Source of the DNA: Shewanella algicola
GTDB taxonomy: Bacteria; Pseudomonadota; Gammaproteobacteria; Enterobacterales; Shewanellaceae
DNA: 64,000 bases
Direction of reading: 5' to 3'
Assembly (NCBI RefSeq): GCF_014648035.1
Contig: NZ_BMQI01000014.1
Coordinates: 32,195 to 96,194 of the forward strand
In this document: in pieces, positions 35,817-47,136 of the stretch
Position numbering within the stretch: position 1 is the stretch's first letter
How the letters are laid out: every line of letters starts with the position of its first letter
Position numbers and translations under genes: made by a program
The notes under the pieces: model-generated
What the model saw: only the letters and a program-made list of their open reading frames with translations
Databases searched by the model: none
Told to the model about the DNA's origin: nothing

Positions 35817-37358
35817 TTACACTTTAGGGCCAGCCTGCTTAATTACATCAGACACTTGATATTTAGCAAAGTTTTCGCTGAACTCTTGTGCTAGTTGCTG
35901 TGCATACTTGTTGTATTCAGCTATATCATTCCACGTATTAACTGGGTTGAGTAACTTGCTGTTTACACCTGTTACGGCAACTGGCACCTTTAGATTGAGT
36001 TTATCAATGTGGACGGTTTCAACATCTTTTAGCTCACCACTGACAATCGCATCGACAATGGCGCGAGTGGTTGGAATATCAAAACGTTTTCCAACACCAT
36101 GTGGGCCACCAGTCCATCCGGTATTAACCAGGTAAACTTGGCTACCAAACGATTCAATACGTTGCATAAGTAGCTCTGCATATACACCTGCTGGGCGAGG
36201 GAAGAATGGTGCACCAAAACAGGTAGAGAAGGTCGACTGAATGGCTGAGGTTGAGCCCATTTCAGTAGAGCCTACTTTTGCTGTGTAGCCCGATAAAAAG
36301 TGGTAAGCGGCTTGTTCTTTACTCAGTACGGATACCGGCGGTAATACACCTGATACATCGCAAGTTAAAAACACGACAGCATGTGGCTCCCCACCGTGGT
36401 TTTCTTCTTTACGTTGGGCAATATGCTCAAGTGGATAAGCCGCGCGGCTGTTTTCAGTTAAGCTGGTGTCGTTATAGTCAGGTACGCGTTGCTCATTAAG
36501 TACCACGTTTTCTAATACTGTGCCAAACCGAATCGCATCCCAAATTACTGGCTCATTTTTTTGGCTTAAGTCGATGCATTTGGCGTAGCAACCGCCTTCA
36601 ATGTTAAATACTCCGCCGGGAGCCCAACCGTGCTCATCATCACCAATGAGCAAACGCTTAGGGTCGGCAGATAGGGTTGTTTTACCCGTGCCCGATAAGC
36701 CAAAAAATAACGTTGTATCGCCATCGTGCCCAACGTTTGCTGAACAATGCATAGGTAATACGCCCTTAGCTGGGAGTAAAAAGTTTTGCACTGAGAACAT
36801 CGACTTTTTCATTTCGCCGGCGTATTTCAAGCCAGCTAGTAACACTTTACGTTCGGCGAAGTTTAGAATCACAGCGGCATCTGAATTGGTTCCATCGCGT
36901 TCTGGGTCGCACACAAAACCTGGCGCATTAATAATTTGCCATGTGTCTTTGTTGTTGCGGTTAAACACGGTTGGAATGATAAACAGGTTACGGGCAAAAA
37001 TTTGATGCCATGCATATTCCGTGGTGACACGAACCGGAATGTAATGCTCATCATCGGCGCCGACTTCGAGTTCAGACATGAACAATTCTTTGTCTGCCAG
37101 GTAAGTTTCAACACGGCCCCATAATGCATCAAATTTACCAGCATCAAATGGGCGGTTTACGTTGCCCCATTCCACATCTGCCTCGGTAGTTGAATCTTTT
37201 ACAATAAAGCGGTCGTTAGGGGAGCGACCTGTTCTTTCGCCCGTTTTAGCCACTAATGCACCATTGGCGGTTAGCTGACCTTCTCCACGAAGAAGCGCGA
37301 TTTCAACAAGTTGTGCTGTCGTAGGGTTAAGGTTAACGCGGTGTGTTAAATCCGCCAT
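35817..37358 (-). CDS. pckA: ATP-dependent phosphoenolpyruvate carboxykinase
   Basis: 513-residue gluconeogenic enzyme converting oxaloacetate to phosphoenolpyruvate. The P-loop [28 protein letters not shown] and the metal-binding region [12 protein letters not shown] are present, and [20 protein letters not shown] marks the ATP-dependent family. I chose ATG 37358 ([11 protein letters not shown]), which has a GGAG site; ATG 37373 precedes that site. Followed by a strong terminator. Confidence 0.96.
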   Translation of the reverse strand: MADLTHRVNLNPTTAQLVEIALLRGEGQLTANGALVAKTGERTGRSPNDRFIVKDSTTEADVEWGNVNRPFDAGKFDALWGRVETYLADKELFMSELEVGADDEHYIPVRVTTEYAWHQIFARNLFIIPTVFNRNNKDTWQIINAPGFVCDPERDGTNSDAAVILNFAERKVLLAGLKYAGEMKKSMFSVQNFLLPAKGVLPMHCSANVGHDGDTTLFFGLSGTGKTTLSADPKRLLIGDDEHGWAPGGVFNIEGGCYAKCIDLSQKNEPVIWDAIRFGTVLENVVLNEQRVPDYNDTSLTENSRAAYPLEHIAQRKEENHGGEPHAVVFLTCDVSGVLPPVSVLSKEQAAYHFLSGYTAKVGSTEMGSTSAIQSTFSTCFGAPFFPRPAGVYAELLMQRIESFGSQVYLVNTGWTGGPHGVGKRFDIPTTRAIVDAIVSGELKDVETVHIDKLNLKVPVAVTGVNSKLLNPVNTWNDIAEYNKYAQQLAQEFSENFAKYQVSDVIKQAGPKV

Positions 37359-37560
37359 AGTGTTGATCTCCATGTCTTTTAGGTCGGTGTTCGCTTTTAG
37401 TCGATTTTATTATGTTGTGATTAGCTCGATTATTGTTATTGCACGATGGCTGTGAGCTAACGAGGGCGATTGTAACTGATGTTAAGGCATTGGTAACGTA
37501 CAGTTTGGTAATTTTTGTGAAAGTTTTTAATGTTTAGTACTTTTGTTGACTGTTTTTAGG

Positions 37561-37591
37561 CACAAAAAAAGCGCTTTCGCGCTTTTTTGTG
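37561..37591 (-). terminator. Rho-independent terminator of hslR-hslO
   Basis: Stem AAAAGCGC/GCGCTTTT extended by A/T-runs (37561-37574 with 37579-37591), loop TTTC, 33 bp after the hslO stop on the minus strand. Flanking A- and T-runs make it usable in both directions. Confidence 0.88.
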
Positions 37592-37623
37592 TAATTAATT
37601 ACGTTTTTTAGATCTTTTAGGGT

Positions 37624-38484
37624 TTACTGCTTTGCATCGCTACTGTGACTGCCCGCATATAGCGCAGCAACGTCGATAGCATCAAAGGTATAAACCTGGT
37701 TGCAATACTCACAGCCCATATCAATTTTGTCATCTTCAGCTAAAATCGCTTCAATTTCTGCTTGAGAAAGCGTCTTAATTGCGGCGGCGCTGCGATCACG
37801 TGAACAAGTACACTTAAACGTCACATCGACAGGGTCAAATAAACGCACTTCTTCTTGATGGTATAAGCGATGCAACACTTCTGGTGCTTCAAGTGTAAAT
37901 AGCTCTTCTGCTTTAATTGTGGCGGTTAATGTTGATAAGTGTTCAAAGTCATCATTTTGTTCAGACTTGGTGGGTAACACTTGTAATAACATACCTGCAG
38001 CTTGTTTGCCGTTAGCAAACAATTGAATTTGTGATGGTAATTGTTCAGATTGATTAAAATATTCTTCTAAGCAAGCTGCCAAGTTAACGTGGTCTAGCGA
38101 GACAATACCTTGGTAACGTTCACCCTCATCTGGTGTAAGGGTAATCACCATATAACCCTTACCAAACATTTCTTGTAAGCTGGCATCGTCGGCTATCTCG
38201 CCTTTCCAGCGCGAGACACCGCGCAATACTTGCTCATTATTACCATTGATAACAGCAAGAGATACTGGGCCGTCACCTTGCAATTGCACGCTAATGTCGC
38301 CGGTAAACTTAATGGTCGCGGTTAATAGCGATGTAGCGGCCATTAATTCGCCTAGCAAATGTTGTAATGCGACTGGATAGTCGTGGGCTGAAAGCACTTC
38401 TTGATAGCAGTTTTCAAGTTGCACGATTTCACCGCGAACATCGGCGTCGTCAAATAGATAGCGGTGTAACATATCGTTGTTCAT
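37624..38484 (-). CDS. hslO: Redox-regulated chaperone Hsp33
   Basis: 286-residue holdase activated by oxidation and unfolding. The C-terminal zinc switch cysteines are in [10 protein letters not shown] and MGCEYCNQV (C-X-C ... C-X-X-C). [17 protein letters not shown] at the N-terminus is typical. It lies 27 bp downstream of hslR, the same pair as in E. coli. Confidence 0.96.
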   Translation of the reverse strand: MNNDMLHRYLFDDADVRGEIVQLENCYQEVLSAHDYPVALQHLLGELMAATSLLTATIKFTGDISVQLQGDGPVSLAVINGNNEQVLRGVSRWKGEIADDASLQEMFGKGYMVITLTPDEGERYQGIVSLDHVNLAACLEEYFNQSEQLPSQIQLFANGKQAAGMLLQVLPTKSEQNDDFEHLSTLTATIKAEELFTLEAPEVLHRLYHQEEVRLFDPVDVTFKCTCSRDRSAAAIKTLSQAEIEAILAEDDKIDMGCEYCNQVYTFDAIDVAALYAGSHSSDAKQ

Positions 38485-38511
38485 CTTTACTCTCTTAACT
38501 CTGTTAGGCGC

Positions 38512-38910
38512 TTAAAAATCTTTAAAGCGCATAAGCTGTCGTCGTTGTTTTTTATCCGGTTTATGATCTGGTGCCGGATTATTCAAAATATTAAGTCGCC
38601 GAGCTTCAGCGTTGATTATACGTTTGCTAATGCTTTCCTGGGTTTCTTCATACAAGGTTTGCGCGATGTTTGCGCCTTGTCGATGACCAGACAACACTTT
38701 AATAATAACTTCTTTGTCATCATTACCTTGGCGAAGGCGAATTTTCGCACCAACTTCAGCATTCTTACTGGATTTAGTCCTTTGACCGTTGTAATGTACT
38801 TTACCGCCGTTAATCATATCTTTTGCGATGGCGCGAGTTTTATAAAATCGTGCCGCCCAAAGCCATTTATCTAACCGAATAATGCTTTTTTCGGACTGAA
38901 TTTGATTCAA
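38512..38910 (-). CDS. hslR: Ribosome-associated heat shock protein Hsp15
   Basis: 132-residue S4-domain RNA-binding protein that rescues stalled 50S subunits carrying nascent chains. RLDKWLWAARFYKTRAIAKDMINGGKVHYNGQRTK is the S4 fold; the C-terminus is a basic tail with LNNPAPDHKPDKKQRRQLMRFKDF, seen in HslR. Operon with hslO. Confidence 0.94.
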   Translation of the reverse strand: MNQIQSEKSIIRLDKWLWAARFYKTRAIAKDMINGGKVHYNGQRTKSSKNAEVGAKIRLRQGNDDKEVIIKVLSGHRQGANIAQTLYEETQESISKRIINAEARRLNILNNPAPDHKPDKKQRRQLMRFKDF

Positions 38911-39163
38911 AGGGCCTCCAAAACAGGGATGATTTCACAGACTGAATAACTTAACTGCCATACAATACAAGTATTATTGCATCCTGGGGCTAAATTGAGC
39001 CTCATTTGTGGGCGCAAACTTAGCATATTTGGTGTAGATTCGCCAATCGATATGCTAGAGGGTTGTTGCTTTATTCTCTGTGGGTTAGCATGGCAAATAA
39101 GTATAACATTTTAAACATTAAAACAGAGACCTGTACCAAGACGTATAGAGGGTCCAAAAACAT

Positions 39164-40078
39164 ATGGATTTATTAGATAAACTGATCAACAAAGCTGCAT
39201 CTGTGCCGCATAAACCGATAAGTGGCGTGGTATTTTGGCTGGGATTGGTCATTGTGTTGCTACTTGCTGCACAAATTACATGGAAGTTAATGCCAGTCTC
39301 TTCGCCATCCGCGATTTGGCAACCTTCTCCTATTTCTGCTAGCACAGCAAAGCGCATTGAGCTTTCTGGTGTGCGTAATCTATTACTTTTTGGCCGTGTT
39401 GATGACAATGCCAATAAGCCTAAAGCTGAAGTTGTTGAGCAGATTACCGACGCCCCAAAAACCAACCTTTCAATCCAATTGACTGGTGTTGTTGCTTCTA
39501 CAACAGAAGAGCAAGGCCTGGCGATTATTGAGTCTAGTGGTCAACAAGAAACCTATAGCTTAGGTGACAAAATCAAAGGTACGTCAGCATCGTTAAAAGA
39601 AGTGTATGCCGACAGGATTATCATCACCAATGGTGGCCGCTATGAAACCTTGATGCTTGATGGACTTAAATACAGTGCAGAAAGCCAGGCCAACGAGCGG
39701 TTACAACAAGCCAAGGTCGATAAAAGGGTGACTCGAGTAGATCGTCGTAACAATGAACGTTTCTCTGAAGAGCTGTCTAACTCTCGCGATGAGTTACTGG
39801 CTGATCCAAGTAAAATTACTGATTATTTAGCTATTTCACCTGTTCGCAATGGCGAGGAGCTATCTGGTTATCGTTTAAACCCAGGTAAAGATGTTGCGCT
39901 GTTTAAGCAAGCGGGTTTTCAACCAAGCGATTTAGCAAAATCAATCAATGGGTATGACTTGACCGATATGGGTCAGGCTTTAGAAGTGATGGCGCAATTG
40001 CCTGAGCTCACCGAAATGGCTGTCATGGTAGAGCGTGAAGGGCAGTTGGTCGAAATCATGTTTAGTTTGCCAGAATAA
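39164..40078 (+). CDS. gspC: Type II secretion protein C (inner-membrane/PDZ)
   Basis: 304 residues. One membrane helix near the N-terminus (VVFWLGLVIVLLLAAQI), then the HR domain that contacts the secretin (LSIQLTGVVASTTEEQGLAII and YSLGDKI), and a C-terminal PDZ-like domain (LFKQAGFQPSDLAKSINGYDL). First of twelve gsp genes. Promoter-like AT-rich DNA lies in the 250-bp gap after divergent hslR, but I cannot pick one promoter with confidence. Confidence 0.94.
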   Translation: MDLLDKLINKAASVPHKPISGVVFWLGLVIVLLLAAQITWKLMPVSSPSAIWQPSPISASTAKRIELSGVRNLLLFGRVDDNANKPKAEVVEQITDAPKTNLSIQLTGVVASTTEEQGLAIIESSGQQETYSLGDKIKGTSASLKEVYADRIIITNGGRYETLMLDGLKYSAESQANERLQQAKVDKRVTRVDRRNNERFSEELSNSRDELLADPSKITDYLAISPVRNGEELSGYRLNPGKDVALFKQAGFQPSDLAKSINGYDLTDMGQALEVMAQLPELTEMAVMVEREGQLVEIMFSLPE

Positions 40079-40102
40079 TTTGGCGTTAGAGGATTGAGTA
40101 AA

Positions 40103-42235
40103 ATGAATAACAAAGGGATCCGACATAAGATTATTGCTGGAATGTTAGTCGGCGCTGCGATGATGGCAGCGCCAATGGCTTGGTCGGAGCAATATGCGGC
40201 TAATTTCAAAGGCACAGACATTCAAGAGTTTATTAATATTGTCGGTAAAAACCTCAATAAAACCATCATCGTTGACCCTACTGTACGTGGTAAAATTAAC
40301 GTCCGCAGTTACGACTTGTTAAACGATGATCAATATTACCAATTCTTTTTAAACGTTTTACAAGTGTATGGTTATGCCGTCGTTGAGATGGAAAACCACG
40401 TCATTAAAGTCATTAAAGACAAAGACGCTAAAACATCAGCTATTCGTGTGGCCGATGACAAGATGCCAGGCCTAGGAGATGAAATGGTGACCCGCGTGGT
40501 GCCATTATATAACTCTGAAGCGAAGCAGCTTGCTCCGTTATTACGCCAGTTAAACGACAATGCCGGCGGTGGTAACGTGGTCAACTATGACCAGGCTAAT
40601 GTGCTAATGATTTCTGGCCGTGCAGCTGTGGTCAATAAACTGGTTGAAATTGTACGTCGTGTAGATAAACAAGGTGACACTGCTGTCGAGGTCGTCTCAC
40701 TTAATTTTGCCTCAGCGGGTGAAATTGTTCGTATTGTTGAAGCATTGTATCGCTCAAGTGCTAACCAAGCGCAATTACCAGGTCAAACCCCTAAAGTGGT
40801 TGCCGATGAGCGTACCAATGCCGTCATCGTCAGTGGTGATGAAAAAAGCCGTGAGCGAGTCGTTGAGCTTATTCAACGCCTTGATGCCGAACAAGCGAAT
40901 ACGGGTAATACTAAAGTACGCTATTTGCATTATGCTAAGGCAGAAGATTTAGTTGAAGTTCTTACGAGGTTTGCGCAAAACCTTCAAGAAGGTAAAGACG
41001 GTAGTACATCGGCTCAAGGTGCAAGTAGCCAGCGTCGTAGTGACATTAATATTATGGCTCATCCAGACACCAACTCATTGGTCATCAGTGCCGAGCCAGA
41101 TCAGTTACGTACCATTGAAAGTGTCATCAATCAGCTAGATATTCGCCGTGCACAAGTATTAGTTGAAGCGATTATTGTTGAAATATCCGAAGGTGATGAT
41201 GTTGGCTTTGGTATTCAATGGGGAACTTCTGCTGGTGGCTTAACGCAATTTAACAATATAGGCCCTAGTATCAGTGAAGTGGGTGCGGGTGTATTAGCTG
41301 CTCAAGAAGAAGATGGAACTACCGTTACGGTCACGAACTCAGATGGTGGCTCGACAACAACAACTAACCCAACATCTGATGGTGACTATACAATACTTGC
41401 TGAAGCACTAGGCAAAGTGAATGGCATGGCGTGGGGCGTGACGACCGGTAACTTTGCGGCATTAATTCAAGCGGTATCGAGTGATACCAACTCAAATATT
41501 CTGGCTACGCCGTCAATTACCACGTTAGATAATCAAGAAGCCTCATTTATTGTCGGTGACGAAGTGCCTATTATTACAGGCTCAACGTCGAGCTCAAGTA
41601 ATGACAATCCGTTTCAAACCGTTGAACGTAAAGAAGTCGGTGTTAAGTTAAAAGTGGTACCACAAATTAACGAAGGCTCGTCGGTTAAAATGACCATCGA
41701 GCAAGAAGTTTCTGGTGTGAATGGTAATACAGGTGTCGATATCAGTTTCTCGACCCGTCGCTTAACGACAACCGTAATGGCTGACTCTGGTGAGATTGTT
41801 GTCTTAGGCGGATTAATCAGCGAAGACGTTCAGGAAAGTGTGCAAAAAGTACCTATTCTTGGCGATATCCCTTATTTAGGTTGGTTATTTAAATCGTCTT
41901 CGAGTTCTACGACCAAACGCAATCTAATGATTTTTATTAAACCGACCATTATCCGTGACGGGATCACAATGGAAGGTATTGCAGGCCGTAAATACAACTA
42001 TTTCCGAGCATTGCAATTAGAGCAACAAGGCCGTGGTGTTAATTTAATGCCTAACACTGATGTACCAGTGCTTGAAGAATGGAATCAAGAAGCTTACCTA
42101 CCAGATGAGGTCAATGACGTGTTAGAACGTTATAAAAATCGTCAAGGGTTAGATACTGAACTGCGAGATTCTGATCCAGCGCTACGTATCATTGATGAAA
42201 GCATGCAAAAGGACAAGGCTGAAGACAATGAGTGA
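40103..42235 (+). CDS. gspD: Type II secretion secretin
   Basis: About 710-residue outer-membrane channel subunit. A signal peptide ends near [11 protein letters not shown]0-N3 domains follow ([20 protein letters not shown] opens N0), then a Ser/Thr/Asn-rich insert near 420, and the secretin core with [18 protein letters not shown] and [15 protein letters not shown] take ATG 40103 rather than the TTG at 40094, which sits almost on the GAGG ribosome site. Its stop overlaps the gspE start. Confidence 0.96.
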   Translation: MNNKGIRHKIIAGMLVGAAMMAAPMAWSEQYAANFKGTDIQEFINIVGKNLNKTIIVDPTVRGKINVRSYDLLNDDQYYQFFLNVLQVYGYAVVEMENHVIKVIKDKDAKTSAIRVADDKMPGLGDEMVTRVVPLYNSEAKQLAPLLRQLNDNAGGGNVVNYDQANVLMISGRAAVVNKLVEIVRRVDKQGDTAVEVVSLNFASAGEIVRIVEALYRSSANQAQLPGQTPKVVADERTNAVIVSGDEKSRERVVELIQRLDAEQANTGNTKVRYLHYAKAEDLVEVLTRFAQNLQEGKDGSTSAQGASSQRRSDINIMAHPDTNSLVISAEPDQLRTIESVINQLDIRRAQVLVEAIIVEISEGDDVGFGIQWGTSAGGLTQFNNIGPSISEVGAGVLAAQEEDGTTVTVTNSDGGSTTTTNPTSDGDYTILAEALGKVNGMAWGVTTGNFAALIQAVSSDTNSNILATPSITTLDNQEASFIVGDEVPIITGSTSSSSNDNPFQTVERKEVGVKLKVVPQINEGSSVKMTIEQEVSGVNGNTGVDISFSTRRLTTTVMADSGEIVVLGGLISEDVQESVQKVPILGDIPYLGWLFKSSSSSTTKRNLMIFIKPTIIRDGITMEGIAGRKYNYFRALQLEQQGRGVNLMPNTDVPVLEEWNQEAYLPDEVNDVLERYKNRQGLDTELRDSDPALRIIDESMQKDKAEDNE

Positions 42236-43787
42236 TAGCGCAGTGACAGAGCCATTAGCCCAAGTATCTAGTGATGTCGCTATGGAAGTGGTCGAAGGCG
42301 ATGAGGTTTTTCACTCGAACAGCAAAGAGCGCCTGCCATTTGCGTTTTCACATCGTTTTCAATTGGTATTAGCCAAAGAAAACGAGCAACTTTGTTTATT
42401 TTATACCGACAATACTCCGCTCAATGCCATGCTTGAAGTGCGCCGCTATGCGGGAGTTGAGTTAGCGGTGATTAAGTTAGAAGTTGCTAAGTTTGAAGCT
42501 AAATTAACCCAAGCCTACCAAGCTAACTCTTCAGAAGCGCAGCAGCTAATGGAAGACATTGGCAACGAAATGGACTTGTTTACCCTAGCTGAAGAACTGC
42601 CGCAAACCGAAGACTTGCTTGAAGGTGATGACGATGCACCAATCATTAAATTGATTAATGCATTATTATCAGAAGCCATTAAAGAAGAAGCATCTGATAT
42701 TCACGTCGAAACTTACGAAAAACAACTTGTAGTGCGTTTTCGTATTGATGGTGTATTAAAAGAAGTCTTAAAGCCAAACCGTAAGCTGTCATCACTACTT
42801 GTGTCACGTATTAAGGTTATGGCGCGCTTAGACATTGCTGAAAAACGCCTACCACAAGATGGACGTATTTCGTTACGTATCGCTGGCCGTGCTGTTGATG
42901 TGCGAGTGTCGACTATGCCATCAAGCCATGGCGAACGTGTGGTAATGCGTTTATTAGACAAAAACACCGGTAATTTAGATCTACAACAGTTAGGTATGAC
43001 GGCGGGTATTCGTGAACAATTTGACGAATTAATTCGTAAACCTCACGGCATTATTTTGGTGACCGGTCCAACAGGTTCGGGTAAAAGTACCACCTTGTAT
43101 GCTGGTTTAACTGAGATTAACTCGAAAGATACCAACATCCTAACCGTTGAAGATCCAATCGAGTACGAGTTAGAAGGTATTGGTCAAACCCAGGTAAACA
43201 CCAAAGTTGACATGACTTTTGCCCGCGGTTTACGGGCGATTTTACGTCAAGACCCTGATGTAGTGATGATTGGTGAGATTCGTGACCTTGAAACAGCCCA
43301 AATTGCTGTGCAAGCCTCATTAACGGGTCACTTAGTTATTTCAACCTTGCATACCAACACGGCATCTGGTGCGATTACCCGCTTACAAGACATGGGCGTT
43401 GAGCCTTTCTTGGTGTCATCGAGCTTACTTGGGGTATTAGCCCAGCGTCTTATTCGTACCCTTTGCCCTCATTGTAAAGAGGCCCACGAGCCCGACGAGC
43501 GCGAACGTGAGTTATTAGGCGTTACCGCGAACGACACGCGCGTTATTTACCGTGCAAAAGGATGTAAAGCCTGCGGTCATAACGGTTATCGTGGCCGAAC
43601 GGGTATCCATGAGTTGTTGATTGTTGATGACAATGTGCGCGAGCTTATTCATGGTGGTCGTGGCGAGCTAGCCATCGAAAAATACGTACGTAAAAGCGTG
43701 CCGAGCATTCGACATGACGGCATGAGTAAAGTATTAGCGGGCGTCACTACTCTTGAAGAAGTACTACGCGTGACGCGCGAGGAATAA
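42228..43787 (+). CDS. gspE: Type II secretion ATPase
   Basis: 519-residue cytoplasmic ATPase that powers the pseudopilus. Walker [16 protein letters not shown], the Asp box [19 protein letters not shown], Walker B-type [15 protein letters not shown], the His box [12 protein letters not shown] and the zinc tetracysteine (CPHC ... CKAC) are all present. ATG 42228 (MSDSAV) overlaps the gspD stop, giving translational coupling; an earlier in-frame start at 42192 is unlikely. Confidence 0.96.
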   Translation: MSDSAVTEPLAQVSSDVAMEVVEGDEVFHSNSKERLPFAFSHRFQLVLAKENEQLCLFYTDNTPLNAMLEVRRYAGVELAVIKLEVAKFEAKLTQAYQANSSEAQQLMEDIGNEMDLFTLAEELPQTEDLLEGDDDAPIIKLINALLSEAIKEEASDIHVETYEKQLVVRFRIDGVLKEVLKPNRKLSSLLVSRIKVMARLDIAEKRLPQDGRISLRIAGRAVDVRVSTMPSSHGERVVMRLLDKNTGNLDLQQLGMTAGIREQFDELIRKPHGIILVTGPTGSGKSTTLYAGLTEINSKDTNILTVEDPIEYELEGIGQTQVNTKVDMTFARGLRAILRQDPDVVMIGEIRDLETAQIAVQASLTGHLVISTLHTNTASGAITRLQDMGVEPFLVSSSLLGVLAQRLIRTLCPHCKEAHEPDERERELLGVTANDTRVIYRAKGCKACGHNGYRGRTGIHELLIVDDNVRELIHGGRGELAIEKYVRKSVPSIRHDGMSKVLAGVTTLEEVLRVTREE

Positions 43788-43790
43788 TCA

Positions 43791-45023
43791 ATGGCAGCGT
43801 TTGAATACAAAGCCCTTGATCACAAAGGCAAGCAAGTTAAAGGTGTGGTAGAAGCAGACACTGCACGTCATGCTCGTAGTCAGCTACGTGAGCAACGATT
43901 AATGCCGCTTGAATTGCACCCCGTTAATGAAAAAGAAGCCCAAACACAACGCGGAGGCTTTAGTCTTGGCAATGTGTTTAAAAAACGGATTTCAGTTGCA
44001 GAACTGGCGTTAATCACCCGTCAAATTGCCACGTTGGTTGCAGCAGGCTTACCAATTGAAGAAGCATTAAAAGCGGTTGGCCAGCAGTCAGAAAAAGCCC
44101 GTTTAGGCAACATGATTATGGCCGTACGTTCTAGGGTTGTAGAGGGTTATAGCCTAGCGGACTCAATGGCTGAGTTTCCTCATGTGTTTGATGACTTATA
44201 CCGTGCAATGGTCGCATCGGGTGAAAAGTCGGGCCATTTAGAGGTGGTGCTTAATCGTCTTGCAGACTATACCGAACGTCGCCAACAGCTTAAATCTAAG
44301 CTCACCCAAGCCATGATTTACCCCATTGTGCTTACCGTAGTTGCCATCGGCGTTATTGCCGTATTGCTGGCGGCTGTAGTGCCTAAAGTTGTGGGTCAGT
44401 TTGAGCATATGGGCCAAGAACTTCCCGGTACAACCCAGTTTTTAATCTTAGCGTCTGACTTTGTTCAGCACTGGGGCGTATTGGTTGTATTGATTATTTT
44501 TGGCGGCTTGATTTTGTTTCAGCGCATGCTGAGTAATCCAATTATGCGGATGAAATACGACACAGCATTACTCAATATGCCTGTTATCGGCAAAGTGAGT
44601 AAAGGTCTCAATACTGCCCGTTTTGCCCGTACTTTAAGTATTTTGTCGGCAAGTTCTGTGCCTCTACTTGATGGTATGCGTATTGCCAGTGAAGTATTAC
44701 AAAACGTCAAAGTGCGTGCAGCTGTTGATGATGCCACTGCGCGGGTGCGTGAGGGAACCAGTTTGGGTGCGGCGCTGACGAATACTAAGCTATTTCCAGC
44801 AATGATGTTGTACATGATAGCCTCAGGTGAAAAAAGTGGTCAGTTAGAAAACATGCTTGAACGCGCGGCAGACAACCAAGACCGCGAATTTGAGTCTAAC
44901 GTTAATATTGCACTTGGGGTGTTTGAACCTATGCTGGTGGTCAGCATGGCTTCGGTTGTATTATTTATTGTCATGGCAATCTTACAGCCAATTTTAGAGT
45001 TAAATAATTTAATCAGTGGTTAA
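43791..45023 (+). CDS. gspF: Type II secretion inner-membrane platform protein
   Basis: 410 residues. Two repeated T2SSF domains with three membrane helices (near 170-195, 220-245, 375-400). LALITRQIATLVAAGLPIEEAL and ARFARTLSILSASSVPLLDGM are the paired family signatures. It sits 3 bp after gspE. Confidence 0.95.
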   Translation: MAAFEYKALDHKGKQVKGVVEADTARHARSQLREQRLMPLELHPVNEKEAQTQRGGFSLGNVFKKRISVAELALITRQIATLVAAGLPIEEALKAVGQQSEKARLGNMIMAVRSRVVEGYSLADSMAEFPHVFDDLYRAMVASGEKSGHLEVVLNRLADYTERRQQLKSKLTQAMIYPIVLTVVAIGVIAVLLAAVVPKVVGQFEHMGQELPGTTQFLILASDFVQHWGVLVVLIIFGGLILFQRMLSNPIMRMKYDTALLNMPVIGKVSKGLNTARFARTLSILSASSVPLLDGMRIASEVLQNVKVRAAVDDATARVREGTSLGAALTNTKLFPAMMLYMIASGEKSGQLENMLERAADNQDREFESNVNIALGVFEPMLVVSMASVVLFIVMAILQPILELNNLISG

Positions 45024-45081
45024 GCAACTCAGCAAAACCAATAAATTTAAGATTTGAGTCATTTTTAGAAGGAAGTCTTTA

Positions 45082-45516
45082 ATGCAACAACACAACAAAC
45101 AACGCGGTTTCACCTTACTTGAAGTGATGGTGGTGATTGTTATTCTTGGTATTTTAGCGTCAATGGTTGTGCCTAACTTGATGGGCAACAAAGACAAAGC
45201 CGACCAACAAAAGGCGGTTTCAGACATTGTTGCGCTCGAAAATGCCCTAGACATGTATAAGCTAGATAACAGTATTTACCCGACAACAGAGCAAGGGCTT
45301 GACGCATTAGTCAATAAGCCTAACTCATCGCCAGAGCCGCGTAATTTCCGTGACGGTGGTTATGTTAAGCGTTTACCTCAAGACCCATGGCGTAATGACT
45401 ATTACCTATTAAGCCCAGGTGAGAACGGTAAAATAGACATTTTCAGTGCCGGTCCAGACGGACAAGCAGGTTCTGAAGACGACATTGGCAGCTGGAACTT
45501 ACAAGACTTCCAATAA
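45082..45516 (+). CDS. gspG: Major pseudopilin
   Basis: 144 residues. The prepilin cleavage motif is QRGFTLLEVMVVIVILGILA (cut after Gly, Glu at +5); the rest has the GspG landmarks PTTEQGLDALVNKP, DPWRNDYYLLSPGENG and the calcium-binding loop region GPDGQAGSEDDIGSW. Confidence 0.96.
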   Translation: MQQHNKQRGFTLLEVMVVIVILGILASMVVPNLMGNKDKADQQKAVSDIVALENALDMYKLDNSIYPTTEQGLDALVNKPNSSPEPRNFRDGGYVKRLPQDPWRNDYYLLSPGENGKIDIFSAGPDGQAGSEDDIGSWNLQDFQ

Positions 45517-45517
45517 T

Positions 45518-46090
45518 ATGCATTTTCGTCGTCATGCTGGATTTACCTTACTTGAGGTATTACTGGTCGCATTATTAATGGGATTGGTGGCATCGGCTGT
45601 CACCATTTCTATGAGTGCTGCAGGACCAGAGCAAGCCCTTAACAAGCAAGCACAACGATTTATATCGGCGACCGAAATGGTGCTGGATGAAAGTGTGCTC
45701 AGTGGTCAATTTATCGGCATTGTGATTGACGAAGACCAATATCAATTTGTGTTTTACCGAGAAGGTAAATGGACGGCTGTGGAGCAAGACCGTTTACTTG
45801 CGACTCGAGAAATGGATCCCGGGATCGTACTTGATGTTGTGATAGATGGCATGCCATTAGTGCAAGAAGATGAGCAAGACGAATCTTGGTTTGACGATCC
45901 ATTTATTGACGAAGAGAGCGAAGAAGATAAAAAAAAGCACCCAGAACCGCAAATTTTGCTTTTTCCTAGTGGCGAAATGACGCCGTTTGAACTTAATTTT
46001 ACCACCGTTACTGACGAACTTAAGCGGATCAATGTATTGGTCGTTGGCGACGCATTAGGACGGCTAACGTTAGGGCGTGTCGATGAGTAG
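45518..46090 (+). CDS. gspH: Minor pseudopilin H
   Basis: 190 residues with prepilin motif AGFTLLEVLLVALLMGLVAS. It starts 1 bp after the gspG stop; an upstream in-frame start within gspG (45446) would put 24 extra residues before the cleavage site and is unlikely. A strongly acidic loop (DEEQDE, EESEEDKKK) lies near residues 115-140. Confidence 0.92.
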   Translation: MHFRRHAGFTLLEVLLVALLMGLVASAVTISMSAAGPEQALNKQAQRFISATEMVLDESVLSGQFIGIVIDEDQYQFVFYREGKWTAVEQDRLLATREMDPGIVLDVVIDGMPLVQEDEQDESWFDDPFIDEESEEDKKKHPEPQILLFPSGEMTPFELNFTTVTDELKRINVLVVGDALGRLTLGRVDE

Positions 46091-46487
46091 GCCTATTTCT
46101 CGTCGTCTAAAAGGATCAATAACAAAAGGTCAGGGCATGACCTTACTCGAGGTGATTGTTGCCTTAGCCGTGTTTTCAATTGCGGCTGTTTCAGTGACCA
46201 AAAGTCTAAGTGAACAAATGGCCAATATGCCCATTTTAGAAGAGCGCACTTTGGCGCAATGGGTTGCCAGTAATCAAATGGTTGAAGTGCGATTAACTGG
46301 TGCATTTCCCGACATTGGTAAAAAAGAAGGTGAGGTCGAACTTGCAGGGCGTGAATGGTTTTGGCGCCAAGAAGTAGTTAAAACTACCGATGAAAAATTT
46401 AGAATGATCAAAGTGAGTGTCAGTGACGATAACCGCTATCAACGTATTGTGGCTCAGGTAAGTAGTTATGTGCACAGCAACGACTAA
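46083..46487 (+). CDS. gspI: Minor pseudopilin I
   Basis: 134 residues with prepilin motif GQGMTLLEVIVALAVFSIAA (cut after Gly, then Met). ATG 46083 overlaps gspH by 8 bases; a GTG at 46077 is an alternative. TLAQWVASNQMVEVRL is a GspI signature. Part of the pseudopilus tip complex with GspH, J and K. Confidence 0.92.
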   Translation: MSRPISRRLKGSITKGQGMTLLEVIVALAVFSIAAVSVTKSLSEQMANMPILEERTLAQWVASNQMVEVRLTGAFPDIGKKEGEVELAGREWFWRQEVVKTTDEKFRMIKVSVSDDNRYQRIVAQVSSYVHSND

Positions 46488-47136
46488 TTACAAAGGGTTT
46501 ACCTTACTTGAAATGCTCATCGCGATTGCGATTTTTGCCATGTTAGGCCTCGCGGCTAACTCGGTATTATCGACAGTAATGAAAAACGATGAAGTTACCA
46601 AAGAGTTTTCTGTTCGGCTTAAAGCATTACAACAAGGCTTTGGTGCATTAGAAAGGGATTTAGGCCAAATGGTGGCGCGCACACCAAGATCATTTGAAGG
46701 TGGCCGTGGCAGTCAGTTTTTTCAAGCGGGCAATAATATTCTCGACTCTGATACCCAGGCATTAATGTTTTATCGACTAGGTTGGTTAAACCCTGATGGC
46801 ATGTTACCTAGAGGCAGTGTGCAGTCGGTTGCCTATGTGGTGCAAGCGGGGCGTTTAGAGCGTTGGTATTATCCATACCCTGACCCCGTTGTTGGTGCGG
46901 AGCCATTAAAAAGTTTAGTGATTGACCATGTGTTATCGGTGGAGTATTCGTTTTATATTGATGACAGCTGGCAAACCAAAGTTGATGGCACCGTCATGCC
47001 TAAAGGTATTGCCATGGAAATAGAGATTGAGGGTTTAGGAAAAATCCAGCGGCGCTTTTTATTGCCCAAAGGTGCGCCTGCTGAAGGATCTGACGATGAT
47101 ACAAAAGATGACTCAGATGATGAGGGGGCAACCTAA
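46468..47136 (+). CDS. gspJ: Minor pseudopilin J
   Basis: 222 residues with prepilin motif KGFTLLEMLIAIAIFAMLGL. ALERDLGQMVARTPRSF and MFYRLGWLNPDG are GspJ features. The last 18 residues are almost entirely acidic (DDDTKDDSDDE). It overlaps gspI by 20 bases and touches gspK by a shared base. Confidence 0.93.
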   Translation: MCTATTNYKGFTLLEMLIAIAIFAMLGLAANSVLSTVMKNDEVTKEFSVRLKALQQGFGALERDLGQMVARTPRSFEGGRGSQFFQAGNNILDSDTQALMFYRLGWLNPDGMLPRGSVQSVAYVVQAGRLERWYYPYPDPVVGAEPLKSLVIDHVLSVEYSFYIDDSWQTKVDGTVMPKGIAMEIEIEGLGKIQRRFLLPKGAPAEGSDDDTKDDSDDEGAT